Of a stretch of 64,000 nt of DNA, positions 1-11,427 are shown piece by piece; positions within the stretch are counted from its first letter, which is position 1; every line of letters begins with the position of its first letter. Origin of the DNA: Hansfordia pulvinata (taxonomy: Eukaryota; Ascomycota; Sordariomycetes; Xylariales); NCBI GenBank assembly GCA_006538405.1, contig BJKQ01000008.1:620001-684000 (forward strand), in the 5' to 3' direction. Made by a program: the position numbers and the translations under genes. The notes beneath the pieces were generated by a model. That model saw only the letters and a list, made by a program, of their open reading frames with translations, did not search any database and was not told the DNA's origin.

Positions 1-711
1 AGTTGCACTCGTAGATGTTCATGTCGAATGAGCTATCCAAGGGCTTGGTCTTGACCGCCACGGTGACGTCGCCACAGTGGCAGCTTCCTGTGTAGAGCCG
101 ACCGCCCTCGACCTCCATCGCTGGTTCGGGTCCGGTGTACTTGGGAGGCTCGTACGCGCCGCCGATCTGGTTGGCGCCATCGAATCTGATGTGCAGTTAG
201 TTTCGCATAGGAATTTGCCGTATGTAGTATCATCCCACAGCACGGTCAATGCTTGGACGGTGGTGGATCAAACACTCACTTCACGGTCTCCAGGTCCGAG
301 GGGTCTTTGATCAACCCGTGCTGGAGGCATCGCAACTTTGACAAGTCAGCCAGCGCCGATGCTGTTGTTTCTCTTCTCTCTTCCAAGCCGCACTTACGTT
401 CAGGCCCAGGACTGGGACTTCTCTGCCGGCTGTCGATGGGTGCTCGATGTGCCCGTGTTCGAGGACGGGAGTGCCACAGGTGCCGCAGAATTTATGATGG
501 AGGTCTTGCCGCCAAACGTGTAGCTTTTCATGGACTCCATGTCGCCCTTGATCCAGCGGAGACTGTCGGCCTCCGGGTAGCCCCAGATGGTGGCCTTCCG
601 CGAGCAGAGGCTGCATGTGCAGATGGTCGGCTTGATGGTCTCCGGCAGCTGGGCCTCGAAGACGAAGGCGCCGCAGTGGCAGTTGCCGCGGTAAGACTTG
701 AGGTCGGACAT
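1..711 (-). CDS. Two-domain GFA/CENP-V family protein (glutathione-dependent formaldehyde-activating-like), 3' end cut by window
   Basis: The start is the ATG at 711. The first domain has the GFA zinc motif NCHCGAFVF, then CTCSLCS and FCGTCGTPV. After two introns a second copy begins with GSCHCGDVTVAV and runs off the window. Introns on the minus strand are 397-321 (GTAAGT donor, GCTGAC branch) and 279-186 (GTGAGT donor, ACTAAC branch); exon phases agree with both. Family members bind zinc through these Cys residues; only some act on S-hydroxymethylglutathione, and fungal tandem-domain versions are mostly uncharacterised. The frame breaks at about 491-499: FGGKTSI and the following HKFCGTCG lie in different frames and one base is missing between them. 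Elsewhere the frame and introns are intact, so I read this as a base lost in the assembly, not gene death. Family assignment is firm; substrate unknown. Confidence 0.85.
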
Positions 712-2152
712 GGTGCTGAAGAATGCTTCGCGGGGTCAGAGAGCAGACGATAGGCGTCGGAATAGGGCGAGAAAGAAGAAGAAGCGCGGGGAATGGAATA
801 CGCGTGAATGACTCGTGTAGGCTGAATCTGTGCGGACAAGAAGGTTCCAGTGGAGGATGCGCCGCTGCCTGTTTTTGTATTGGCCGTTGATGCAAGCGGG
901 GTCGGCTCCGTGCACGTATAGGGACCGAGTGAACGACCGGAGACCACGGGCACGAATCAGCTCATGGACCGTGTGGTCCCCGAACGCCACAGGCGCCTGG
1001 CGTGGTCGGCGAGCAGGAGTGGGCGAGCTGAGCGACGCGATCCTGTCGCGATGTCAGGTGACTCATCCTTGGCAGAGATCAGCCCTAACTTAGTAAATTA
1101 GACGACGGCACAGCGCGGCAAGCCGGGGCGCGGGGACATCGGTGCTCGGAGGAGGAGATGCGCCGCCCGGAGGCCGACAGTGCCGGCGCCCAAGCGTGCC
1201 AAGCTACGCGTGGGTGCGAGTCTGTTCAGCGCAGTCCCAGATCAGGATAAGCCGCGGGGCAGATCCCTGTGGACGGCTGCCGCTTGGCGACGATGTCAGC
1301 GGCAGAATACCCACTCGTACTCTGGGGATCTCGACAGGCACGACAGGTCAAGCTGGGGCCACGCACCGGAGAGGGAAGCAGTTTGCGAGAGCGGAGCAAG
1401 AGGAGTGCCTCGTCAGCTCGGGGCTCGGTGCCAATTGGCCCGTCATCTCCAGGTCGGCGGCCATGAATCCAAGTGGATGTCCACGAATGTGCGGTGAGGC
1501 TGAAGAGAAAGCGTGGGCAGATGAGCAGGGCGAATAGCTGGACGTGGAGGGTTTGGTGATTTCTCAAGCCGACAAAGCGCCCAGAGGCAGCACAGGCACC
1601 TGATATTCCGAAGCAACATTGAAATTCATCAAACGAGGGACAAGATGTACTTGACACATCTGGTCCGTACCTGGCGTGGGCCTAATCAGATACATCAATG
1701 TATGTTCAACTGACGAGGGCATCTGCATAAGTTGTCATTTGTGTGGGGTTCATGTTGTTAGCAGGCACGCGGTGGAAGGGGTGGCAGGCGCTCTCGAGCC
1801 TCAATGTTAGAAGCCATCGCAACTGCCTCGCGGAGTCAACCTTCTGGCAGTGAAGGTCCCGGGCTTCTGAGGTACATGTAGCGTGGCACGCGTGGGTACC
1901 TTATTTGCATGTACCTAGGCACCCTAAGAGGTGTGACTTGGGTACATTGACCTACGCTACATGTGTGTACCCAAGACACGCCGGGCTGCTACCTGAACCC
2001 CGCCATGAATGGCCCCACGATTTTCAATCTACGCGACTCTCCGAGGAACGCATCGCTATACGCGTCAAACAGGCCCGCCCCTCAACTCCCACGCCGCCGT
2101 TCACGGCCCTGCACCACTCTTCTCGCCACGCCGGCACCGCGCCCTCGTCGAC
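712..2152. other. Intergenic: divergent promoter region, no gene seen
   Basis: It separates the GFA gene (-) from the conserved gene starting at 2153 (+), so it must hold both promoters. Frames here lack conserved motifs, and overlapping frames on both strands are equally open, as expected for GC-rich non-coding DNA. The segment 1868-1980 is dense in GTACC/GGTAC words and contains a stem-loop listed separately. Confidence 0.6.
1931..1979. promoter_or_regulatory. Stem-loop built on CTTGGGTACA
   Basis: The arm CTTGGGTACA (1937-1946) is exactly complementary to TGTACCCAAG (1966-1975). The stem extends by GTGT/ACAC outside a two-base bulge. It lies about 180-220 bp before the start at 2153. A regulatory role is inferred only from position and symmetry. 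Confidence 0.35.
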
Positions 2153-4463
2153 ATGCCTCCCGCTGTGACCATCGACCTGGCCAGCTCTTCCTCTCCCTCG
2201 TCCATCGACTCTTTTGTCACCGCCTCGGCCACCGCTGCCGCCACGCCCGTCGATCCCGCCGGCGTCCAGCCCCCCAACATACCGTCAGCCAGGACGCGCC
2301 CTTGCCAGCCTACCATAACGCCCGCCGACTACATGATGGTCTGAGCGACCATTGCGAGATCTACCTCGAGGAAAACGTCGGTGCGTCCCCCCAGCCAACT
2401 TGCTGCCCTGGCATTCTCGTGCTTACAACACCACAGCGCAATACACCCTCGCCCTTCTCAACAGCCTCATTGCCCCGAAAGACCCACACGACGCCGTTCC
2501 ATGCCCCCCTCCGAACCAGCTGTCACTCCTCGCCAGCCTGCTGGTCCACCCCGACTTCACCACACGCGCCCAGGAGCCCTCGTGGCAGGACACCTGCACC
2601 GAGTCCTTGTCGTATCTCCGCGATATACTCCACCTAGTCGGCCCTGTCAACGCTAAATTTCACCGCGCTTTCCGTTTCGCGTCCACCTCCAAGCGCACCC
2701 GCACCCGATCGGTCTCTCCCTTCTCCGATCTCGAATCTGGCTTCAGCAAGGGGGGCGATCGTCTCAGTGATGACTCCCCGCTTTCCGGACGGTACGCCTG
2801 TGACAGCGTCTGGCAGCGAGGGCAGGACTTTTTCAATGTTGTCGGCTGGGCTTTCAACTGCAGTGTATGCCACCCGAATCGCTGGCACTACTGGAAGCAG
2901 TGGCTGGAGTTCATGCTTGATGTGCTGGAGGCCGACCTGCATGAGAGACATCGCTTAGACCAGGACTCCCATGGCGACTCGCAGAATCATCTGCGGGAAT
3001 CCCTACTGGCCTCGTACATTGATCAACGTTCGTCCCGGCCAGCAGGAGGTCTCAAATTCATTCTCAAGGCCATTTTCGCCGATGGCAGCAAATCTGCAAA
3101 CTCCCAATTTCAGGAGATCTGGTCTCGCGAACACAAAGGCTTGTCGCAGAAAGCAATCAACAAGCGAAAGAGAGAGGCATTCAACCTCGACACTGGGAAT
3201 TTCGGCGGCTTCTTGGACGACGAATCAGTTTATTCATCCCAAGCTTCTGAGCCGCCGACTCCCCAGAAAAAAAGGACATTGCCTGGCGTCGATGCGAAGC
3301 AAGGCGTCCAGGGTCTGGAACCAACATATTTCGAGTCGGTCCCCTTGCGACAGAAACTTTTCTCCTTGGTGAGTTTGGCAAGCCTTTGAGAAAGCAAACA
3401 CGGTACACTGACCTGAATCTAGATCTCTTACTTGTGTTTCCACCTCCCTAAACCCCCCTTTGCCGTCATGCATCTTTATGACGATTTTCAGCAAGCAGTG
3501 CGGACTGCACCGCTGCCAATCTTCTCAGCCATGATCGACACCACGACCTCGAAACTTCGAACCGACTCACAAATATCTCTTTTACAGGAAACACTACTGC
3601 TCATGATGCCTTCCAATGCTCTGTCGCCCGCAAAGGTAGACCGCGAGCGTCACGACGCTGGGGATGTCACTGCGCCCATCCTTGAGCGCTGTTTCCTGCC
3701 CTACCCAGCCAACACGATCGCCTCAGAAGATAATGCCAAAGTGTCCTTGCTGGTGGAAAATCTGATGAATCTAATGGTCCGAGCCGCCAGCGTCGGTTCC
3801 TTCAGCAGCCAACTACACGAGACGGTCAGGAAAGGCAACAAGGCCAGGGAAGACAAGGTCAAGAAGAGAAAACAGACCCCACAAGGAAGAGGTGTCCGGC
3901 CTGGCGTCGAAGATCCGGAAGCTGAGGCCAGACTTGTCTTGGAACTGTCTGCGAAACGTCTGCTGGTGTTGGCAGACCTGGTGTCTGTCGACGAAGCCAT
4001 GGATGTACAAGATGAAGGTACGTCCAACTGCCGAGCCCGGGTCAAGGTCGACTCTTCATGCTTCGCCAAGAAATCTGGTGTCACTGCCATAATCGACAAT
4101 GACAGCGATGCTGATATTACAGAAAATGCAGATGCGACATTCATGACGGCATCTAATGGCGACGATGACAATTCAAACGCGCCAGCAAATGACACCATTG
4201 TAGTGGCTTTATCCTCGAGCGAAAGTGACGACGAGGACTTGCCGGCCTTTGACAGCGTGCGCAAGGCCTCAGCCGCTCTGTTTCGGGGCAGCCGGGGCAG
4301 AGGCCGACCCAGGCGGCAGCGGGGCGGTAGGGAGGACACCCGCGTGTTTCGATCGTCATTTCACCCAGACTTCGGGTGGATGCCTTCTTGTGCCTCATTC
4401 TTTGTGGCCGTTCTACATCTTCATGTCTCTCTTGTTATACCCGGGTTGAGCTCCATGGTGTGA
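2153..4463 (+). CDS. Conserved fungal protein of unknown function with acidic, AT-hook-like C-terminus
   Basis: Three exons: 2153-2380, 2437-3368 and 3423-4463. Introns have GTGCGT and GTGAGT donors and a CTGAC branch in the second. The product is about 733 aa after restoring one base. It begins MPPAVTIDLASSSS. The middle has a Trp/Cys-rich block (NVVGWAFNCSV, HWYK-like RWHYWKQWLEFMLDVLEAD) and a helical block around LVENLMNLMVRAAS. The tail has a KKRKQ basic stretch, an acidic Ser/Asp region (SSSESDDEDLP) and RGRPRR, which resembles an AT-hook. This suggests a nuclear protein but I do not recognise a named family. The frame switches within the C run at 2270-2275, where one C appears to be missing. 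The last 30 residues are not motif-bearing, so the exact stop is less certain than the body. Confidence 0.75.
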
Positions 4464-5239
4464 TATTTGTCGCGAGCAAGCAAGGCGCATCCGGGCGTAT
4501 GTAGGTATTTGTTTTGGTGGCGTTCAGTACGGATACTTTAATCGAAAACTGGGGTGCTTGGAGTAAGGCGGCTTCTGCTTCCTGTAGAGAACCGGCATGA
4601 TATTTACGTGGAGCAGTCAGCTCACGAAAACTTTAGAGACTTGGGCCAGGTCACAAGCCGATCCCGTATGAAGACCCGTGGAATGTTGCGGTACTGCACG
4701 GTGATGATTTTGTTTGAGTTTGAGGTACTGCTAAGTGTACAATGATCTAGAGGGCAAAGTGCCCAGGCATCCCCAACCCTGGCATTGCACCTTGTCGTTC
4801 GCTTCTTCTCCTTCTGGCTATCGTGGAAGGGCATAATCCGAGCTGATCTTCTTGTGAAACGAGCTCCCACATGGATTCCCCCCCATCGCCAGCCACGGTT
4901 GCCGCCGGGAAAAGCAGGGAAATATATGATGCCGTGTCTTCCTATCGTACAGGATTTATCCCCACCACACATGTCCTTGCAGGATCCACGCCTCACGACC
5001 GTAGCTGCGAGCTCAAATTAGTTTTGAGGCGACTGTTGGGATCCCCTCCACTGACAATATCCTGCACAGCGCTCGGCCGTACGCTGATCTTTTCAGTGGA
5101 TTGAGGGGGGAGAGGCGGAGAGTAACTAGGCAGGCAGCCCCGGGACGCAGCCAGGTCAGCGCGCAAGGCCGGCCAGGGTCGATTGCGCGAGCCGAGCCCC
5201 TTCGCCCGGTCTTCATTCTTCCGGCGCCCCTTTATCTCC
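4464..5239. other. Intergenic: shared 3' region, no gene seen
   Basis: This lies between the convergent ends of the conserved gene (+) and the complex I assembly factor gene (-). Short open frames overlap on both strands, and none has recognisable content. It probably holds both 3' UTRs and polyadenylation sites. Confidence 0.6.
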
Positions 5240-5397
5240 TCACCGCTTGGGCGCCGCGCTCGGCGTCCACGCCTCTGGTTGCCACGTCTCGCCGGGGCCT
5301 TGGGCGACGTTCCGCTTCCACGGGTTCTCGGGCTCGGGCTGGGGCTCGGGAGCGGATTGAGGTTTGCTCTGGGGCTTGGTGTGGTTCCTGGCCGGCT

Positions 5398-5428
<31 letters not shown>

Positions 5429-5929
5429 ATCGCTGGTTGAGGATAGAGGCGGGGCGGTCTGCTCCTGCTGCTGTTGTTCGAGCTCCCGCGCGGCCGCCGT
5501 GGCCGCCGTGGGCCCGCCGACGAGGCGCTCCTTGGCCTCCCAGCGGGCGTCGGCCTGGGCGGCCAGGGCCTGCGTGCGGCGGACGCGGGCGACGTCGGCG
5601 GCCTGCTCGGCGAGGGTCGGGGCGTCGGGGCGGCGGTAGCGGAGCCACTGGTGCCAGGCCGGGGGCACGCGGACCTCGGAGTAGTGGGTGGAGCGAGGGT
5701 AGTGGACGATGCGGCGGTAGGGGGTCGAGGTCGGGCGGTTCCGGTTGGGGGCGGCGGCCGCCTCGGGGGCCGGGGGCGGGGGCACGTCGCCGCGGGCCAG
5801 GGCGAACTCCCAGTACGTGTTGTGCTCGAGGTCGAAGCCGACGAGGAAGCGCTTGCGCCAGGGCAGGCGCAGCATCTTCCACCGGTACCAGGCGCGCAGG
5901 ACGGGCCCGATGGGCTTGGGCGTCGACAT
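5240..5929 (-). CDS. NDUFAF2/B17.2L-like mitochondrial complex I assembly factor
   Basis: A single exon of 229 aa starts at the ATG of MSTPKPIGPVLRAWYRWK. An upstream in-frame extension to 6082 exists but lacks family similarity, and the T/A-rich leader just before 5929 looks like a 5' UTR. The first 140 residues carry the NDUFA12/NDUFAF2 signature: LVGFDLEHNTYWEF, then RRIVHYP and VPPAWHQWLRYRR followed by a P-T-EQ helix. Family proteins help assemble NADH:ubiquinone oxidoreductase at the inner mitochondrial membrane. The second half is low complexity: a Q/E stretch, nine or more alanines encoded by GCC/GCG repeats at about 5398-5430, and P-E/Q repeats ending NPWKRNVAQGPGETW. The tail after residue 150 is poorly conserved in fungi, so the family call rests on the N-terminal half. 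Confidence 0.85.
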
Positions 5930-7259
5930 TTTTGTTTTTTTCTCTCTCTGTTCCTTGTTCGTGCTGTGTGGACGGTAGAGGGGGGTGGTGTGACTTGGTA
6001 GCGCGAAGGCGATGTGTTTCTTTGGTTGACGACGAGCCGTCGTCGCTCGAAGCTGACGGCCGGGGATCTCGCGACTGCGCACGCCAGACTCGCTTCACGT
6101 CATACGGATACAGTTTTCTCTCGCCGACGCTGGCCATCCGGAGCTGGCCGCGAGTCAGGCCGAATCCGGGGTGCTTAATTGGCTGGATTCCAGAGAGGTG
6201 GGGGCTTTCCCCCCGTTTGCCCCGCTTGCGATTGTACGTGGGTACCCTGAGCCTAACCGTGCTGGGGGCCAGTAATGGACCGTAATGTCTCACCAGCCAC
6301 GTTATTTACGATGCGCCCGCACCCATATCCATCCATTCACCCATTGTCCCAACCACCTGGATCCAGCCCGGCCCGATTTCTCGTTGGATTCATGCGCAAG
6401 ATCGCCCGAGTTGGGGAATGGGCGGGAATGTGAGTCGACGTTTCCGACTGCTGCGTTCCAGCCCGACTCTGCGGTGGTGTCTGTCACATGTGAATGAATC
6501 AATGATGAATGCAGGTGATTGATTTCTCGCCAGACGAGACCGATCTGCTTCCAGCTGCTGAAGCACGCAAGTGGGAATACGACTACGTGTGCGTACGTCA
6601 AGTGGATGATGTCGGATGGACCTCAGATGAATTGGGTTACTGGGGATGGGGTTGCTGGCAAAACGGGGCTGCACCGTACAAACGCAAAGGCCGCGTGTTT
6701 GGGCCGCCGTGCGTGTAAATAAGGAGGTACCTACCTCCTGCAGGTATGAGAGGTAGGTACTCTTAGTCGCGCGGGCAACGGTCGCGAAACGTCACAGCGC
6801 CCCGTCCGGCCGGGCGCCGTTGCGGCGTAGGCGGCGGCGGTGGTGGTGGTGGGGGGTTCTGGATTCCATTCACCTCGTCCTCTGGCCCAACCTTATTACT
6901 TTCATCCCCTCTCCTTCTTCGACGCGCTCGAGCTGGACTTTTCTTGCTTGCTCGCTCCTCGACATTTCTGCATCATCCCACCCACCCGTCTCTCTCTCGA
7001 CTCGACACAACTGCGCGTGCCGCAGCTGACATCATCTGACCCCCAATAAAGCGCATCCCACTTTCCTATCCCCCTCCCGCCGACTACGCTTCCATCCTGC
7101 CATCCTGCCAACCTCTTTACTCGCGTCGCCGACAGCATTCGCTTGCTTCAATTCGAGCTGGCTCCCTAGGCCGATCTTCTGCCACTTGCATCCCGCGCAT
7201 GGTTGCGCATTCGTCCCGTCAAGCATCTCCCCGCCCACTGGTCGCCCGCGCTGCCCAAC
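5930..7259. other. Intergenic: divergent promoters of the complex I factor and calponin-domain genes
   Basis: No conserved frame was seen. Around 6720-6760 is a cluster of GGTACC/AGGTAGGTA words. A GGT/GGC run lies at 6828-6855. The last 300 bases before 7260 are C/T-rich, like a transcribed fungal leader, and contain an upstream ORF listed separately. Confidence 0.55.
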
Positions 7260-7336
7260 ATGGCGTCTGTCACGTCCTTGGACAAGGACTTGCGCAAGAT
7301 GCGCCTCGACAAGTACACACCCGCTGCCGCCAATGA
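7199..7336 (+). promoter_or_regulatory. Upstream ORF overlapping the calponin-domain start
   Basis: An ATG at 7199 opens a 45-codon frame ending in TGA at 7334-7336. It is out of frame with the CDS starting at 7260 and overlaps it. The main start has A at -3 and G at +4. The upstream ATG has C at -3, a weaker context, so leaky scanning would be expected if the transcript includes it. Confidence 0.4.
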
Positions 7337-9446
7337 GGTCAAAGCCTGGATAGAAGGTGTTCTCGGCGAGCCGCTGGCCTCATCAGACCTCCTGGACGCC
7401 CTCAAAGATGGCGTGGCTCTGTGCAGGTTGGTCCCACGCCGCCCTCCAACGTCACTCTCCTCATGCTGACACATCGCCTCCAGACTCGTCAACCTCGCCG
7501 TAGGACCCCCTGGCGTCAAGTTCAAGAAGTCGGCCATGCCGTTTGTCCAGATGGAGAATATCTCCCACTTCCTCCGCGCATGCCAGACACATCCGCTCAA
7601 CATGCCCGACCACGACATGTTCCTGACTGTCGACCTCTACGAACAGAAGGACCCCGCGCAGGTCCTGCAGTGCCTCGGCGCCTTCTCTCGAGTCGCCAAC
7701 GCTGCCAATCCCTCGGCCTTTCCCTCCGCCATCGGCGCCAAGCCCAGGTCCAACATGGCCAGCCCCCAGAACACCGGCGCCACTCCCTCCCGTTCCCGAG
7801 GCTTCTCCAACGTCAGCAACAACTCGTCCGCCCACGGCTCGCGCGTCTCCGCCACCAAGACCGGCGACTCGGGGTCGGGCCGCTGGAGCCCCACGAAAAG
7901 CCCCACGGGTGATCGCGTCGGCTCTCCCTCCGTGTCGAGCTGGAGCAAGAAGGACCACGAGGGGGTTACTAGCCCTGCTTGGAATATTGCTCAGTACGGC
8001 TACATGGGCGGGGCCAGTCAGGGCAACCTCGGCATCGCCTTCGGCGGCCGCCGTCAGATCACGTCCGCCGGCCCCAAGGTGCCCAGCCTGGCCGAAAAGG
8101 AACGCAAGCGCAAGGAGCAGGAGGCCGAGGCCGAGCGTCAAAAACAGCAAATGGAGGAGGAGGAGCGCCGGCGCCGGGCGCAGGCAGAGGATGATGAACG
8201 GCAGGCCCAGGCCGACGAGGCGCGCCGCTGGGAAGAGGAGACACGCCGCGTGCGGGCCGAAGAGAAGCGCAAGGCTGAGGAGGAAAAGCAGCGCTGGGAC
8301 GAGGAGGAGAGACAGTGGCGCGCTACGGAAGAGCAGCGCAGGCAAGAGGAGGAGGAAGCCGAGGCGAAAATCATGCAAGAGCGCGAGCGTTCCCGGTCAA
8401 AGGGCGACAACAGGCTGCACGGTCAGTTCCTCAGCCAGTATCAGGCCGAGAATGCCGCGGAGTCGCAGACGACGAGCGAAGCTGGCTCCGGCAACGGCTA
8501 TAGCGACCGCATAAAACAGCTGGAGGAGGAGCTTGAGCTGGCCCGACAGCGGGAGAAGGAGTACGAGGAGGAGCGCCAGAAACGTCATGGGCAGTCCACC
8601 GACACCAAGAACCGTGTCCGCTCCCGCAGCAGGCCGAATAAGGACCGGCCGGAGCGGCCGCCGAGCCGACACGAGTCCTGGTCACGAAACGAGCGCGAAT
8701 ACCTGCAAACGCAGTGGGACAACCAGCAGGAAGAGCAGTCGGCACCTGCTCCCGCGCCTGCGCCTGCGCCTCGCCCACTCCCCACGCCTGGCCCTCTCAG
8801 GAGCCAGCGAGGCGACGACGGCCCGCCTCCGCTCAAACCCAAGCCGACGAGCGAGGGGAGGCCCCTCCCCGTCCCGCAAAGAATGCAGCCCGTAGGCACG
8901 GCCGCTACGGCGGACAGCAGCAGGACCAGCAACGCCGGCCTCCCGCCTCGCCCTCTACCAAACCCAGCTGCTTCCACACCTTCAGCACACGCTCCTCCGA
9001 CAGCAGCACCCGCATCGACCCGCACGGACCGCTTCCTCGCAACAAACCCGGCGCCGGCGCCAGCGCCAGCGCCGACGACATACTCGCGCGAGCTGGACGC
9101 GACGGCCGAGAGAGATGAAGAGGACCGGCGCCGCGCCCAGTCGCAAAACGCCACCAAGGCTGGCGGGTGGGCGTCCAAGTCGCTGCTGGAACGCGAGATG
9201 GAGATGGAGCGGGAGCGCCAGCGGGAGTGGGAGGAGGCGCAGAAGGAGACGGCGGCGGCGGCGGCGGCTCGCGGCGAACAGGGCGAACAAGGAGTCGATG
9301 GTATTGGAGGGGGCATCGGGGGTCGTTGGGATGTCGGCCAGTGGGCGGGCTACACCGGGGGCGACTCGCAGAACAGGGGCTCTGCGGGGATTGGGGCTGG
9401 CCGCAGGCAAATCGTCGGCCCGCGGCCACTTCCGGGCCGGCCATGA
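7260..9446 (+). CDS. Calponin-homology / transgelin-like actin-binding protein (Scp1/Stg1 type, extended)
   Basis: Exons 7260-7426 and 7484-9446 give 709 aa; the 57-bp intron has a GTTGGT donor, a GCTGAC branch and a CAG acceptor. Residues about 10-130 form a type-3 CH domain (EVKAWIEGVLGE, LKDGVALCRLVNL, PFVQMENISHFLRAC). A calponin-like repeat follows near residue 220 (SPAWNIAQYGYMGGASQGN), ending in GIAFGGRRQI. A second, weaker repeat closes the protein (GIGAGRRQIVGPR). Between them lies a long charged E/R/Q/K region predicted as coiled coil (about 255-450), then proline/alanine repeats such as PAPAPAPAPRPLP. Yeast Scp1 and fission yeast Stg1 are about 200 aa and crosslink actin. The insertion makes this one more than three times longer and could let it dimerise or bridge other partners. 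The frame is intact throughout. Confidence 0.88.
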
Positions 9447-10717
9447 TCCAACATGGCCATCTAAGCGAGCATCGTCATCAGCGCCGGCGCGCGCACCTCG
9501 AGTCGCATCATGCCACCGGTCAGCACCCCGGGTTCCGTCACGCAACACGCGGAAGCTACAGGGAAACCAAATGAACAGCAGCGGGTGGCTCTCCAACGAG
9601 CCCGCGTGTCCCCCTCCCCCCCCTGACTTTTTCTTTGTCGAGATAGCCAGCTACGTCCGTACAATATCACTTGAGAAATATTCCCATCCGACCGTCACAC
9701 ATCTCGGCTTGCGACATCTGACCGAGTCGCCTCTCACAGGCGGGCTGTCAGCTTGGTCTTCGTGTTTGGCCACTCATCTCGGCGACTCGGATGGCGTCCA
9801 TATCCCAGGTATGGAGCAAACGGAAGCTGCTGACGACCAACCGACTGACTGCCTGCCCTCGCGTAGGGGTATTGCATCCGGAGATCCGTCCATACACCCA
9901 GACATCCATGCCTGGTGCTTTTTTTTTTTGTTTGGCCGTTGTGTTGCCCAGCATCGAGTACCACAAAGCCGCACCGGAAACCTTGCAAGTCGCAGCCAAC
10001 AAATCGCATTTCCTGCGGGCAAGCGGCCTTCGGAGTTGCCGGCATTGACAATTTCCTTGACAGACTTGTAGAACCACATGGAGGGATGGGGGGAAAGCGT
10101 AATCGCGTGGCAGGAAAGTCACGAACGGGCGGAGGGGCTGTCAGATAACACAAGTCGCTGTGTGGTGGCTCGGAAGCCGGATTCATGCCCCCATCACCTT
10201 TTCCGGCACGGTGCCCCCCCTGCTTACGTTACCTCAAAACCTAGCACACACCACTTGGGGGCGAGCGAGTCTTGGGTGGATCTGGACCGTGGAAGTCGGA
10301 TGAGGGGCCAGAGAGCCCTGCAGCGTTGAGGAAGAGGCACGCCCCGATCCAGGCTTAAGGGTGGGAAGGGGGCTGGCGCGTGCGTTACACTGTCATACGC
10401 GGACCCCGAGTTGGTAGGACCACCGGTGGGCTTCCGCCGAAAGCAGGAGGGAAGGGTGAGACGAGGCTGTTGAACAGAGGGGAGGGGCGGGGTGCGACCT
10501 TCTTTCGCGCCCATCACACTGCATTCACGTGCTACAGATCACGGTCGACAAATTTAAGGGAGAACAAGGGGGGATGTGGGCAGCGCGGACAAACGTCTCT
10601 CTCTTTTTTTTTCTTTCAAGGAGGGCTGTGCCACCACGGCGCTGAGCTCTTGGTGTGGGAGCACAGGAGCCACGTTCTGATGAGTCGGACAGAAAGACAG
10701 CGGTGGCTACCCGTTGC

Positions 10718-10740
10718 CACACACACACACACACACACAC
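10718..10740. repeat. CA microsatellite
   Basis: This is a perfect run of about 11 CA units between genes, with no associated frame. Confidence 0.95.
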
Positions 10741-11151
10741 GGGAAGGGTGCTGCTCACGCGGAGGGCGGGCGTCGGGGAATAAACCTGCGGCTACCCGCT
10801 TGGAGTGAATTCTGTTACCTTTTTCTGTGTGCTCCGAGGGGGGACTGATGACGCTCCGAGCTGCACGCCCCAACGTTCCACGCTCCAAGCTCCAAGCTCC
10901 AAGATCCGAAGTCTCGCGATGTTTTCGAGTCCGCCCTACTAGCGCGAGCGACATCTATAAAGAGCAGGCAGCAACATTGACGGGAAATCGAGGGAGAGAG
11001 AGTTGTTGTTCTTTGTCTTTTTCAAAAGCTCCGGAACGCGCACCGCCACTCCTTTCCCCACCACGCTCCCTTCTTCTTTTCTTCTTCTTTGATCATCCCA
11101 CCCGTTTGTTTTTGTCTTGTCCGCAGAGAAAGCGCGTCGGCTGGATGGGTA

Positions 11152-11175
11152 AGAGAGAGAGAGAGAGAGAGAGAG
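11152..11175. repeat. GA microsatellite
   Basis: This is a perfect run of about 12 AG units, probably within the leader of the downstream acetyltransferase gene. Confidence 0.95.
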
Positions 11176-11328
11176 CGCCCCTGCTGGCAGTACAAACAAA
11201 CCTTCCGTTGCAATCTGAAGATCAACAACAAAAACCCATCCTCTGGATAGAATCCGCGAGAAAAATAGTCCCGTTTTCATCCCATCCGCTCCGGACACAC
11301 ACGCAAGAAAAAGAGACCTCGAGAAACG

Positions 11329-11420
11329 ACCACCAGCACCACCAGCACCACCAGCACCATCAGCACCACCAGCACCATCAGCACCACCAGCACCACCAGC
11401 ACCGCCACAGCCGCCACAGC
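11329..11420. repeat. CAC/CAG trinucleotide repeat directly before the acetyltransferase start
   Basis: About 28 units alternate CAC, CAG and CAT, then CCG-CCA units, ending seven bases before the ATG at 11428. Because of its position it should lie in the 5' UTR. It contains no ATG in any frame. Confidence 0.9.
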
Positions 11421-11427
11421 CGCCACC

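Larger units (their letters stand above)
9447..11427. other. Intergenic: promoter and leader of the acetyltransferase gene, rich in simple repeats
   Basis: No conserved frame was seen. The segment holds a CA microsatellite (10718-10740), a GA run (11152-11175) and a CAC/CAG repeat leader (11329-11420), which are listed separately. The pyrimidine-rich segment 11040-11130 resembles a transcribed leader. Confidence 0.55.

Noticed and set aside
5232..6293. 353-codon minus-strand and 394-codon plus-strand frames overlapping the complex I factor
   Set aside because: They are shadows of the NDUFAF2-like coding sequence, Arg/Gly/Pro-rich and without family motifs.
11329..11420. Regular repeat considered as CRISPR-like array
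   Set aside because: It is a pure trinucleotide repeat with no spacers, in a eukaryotic leader.
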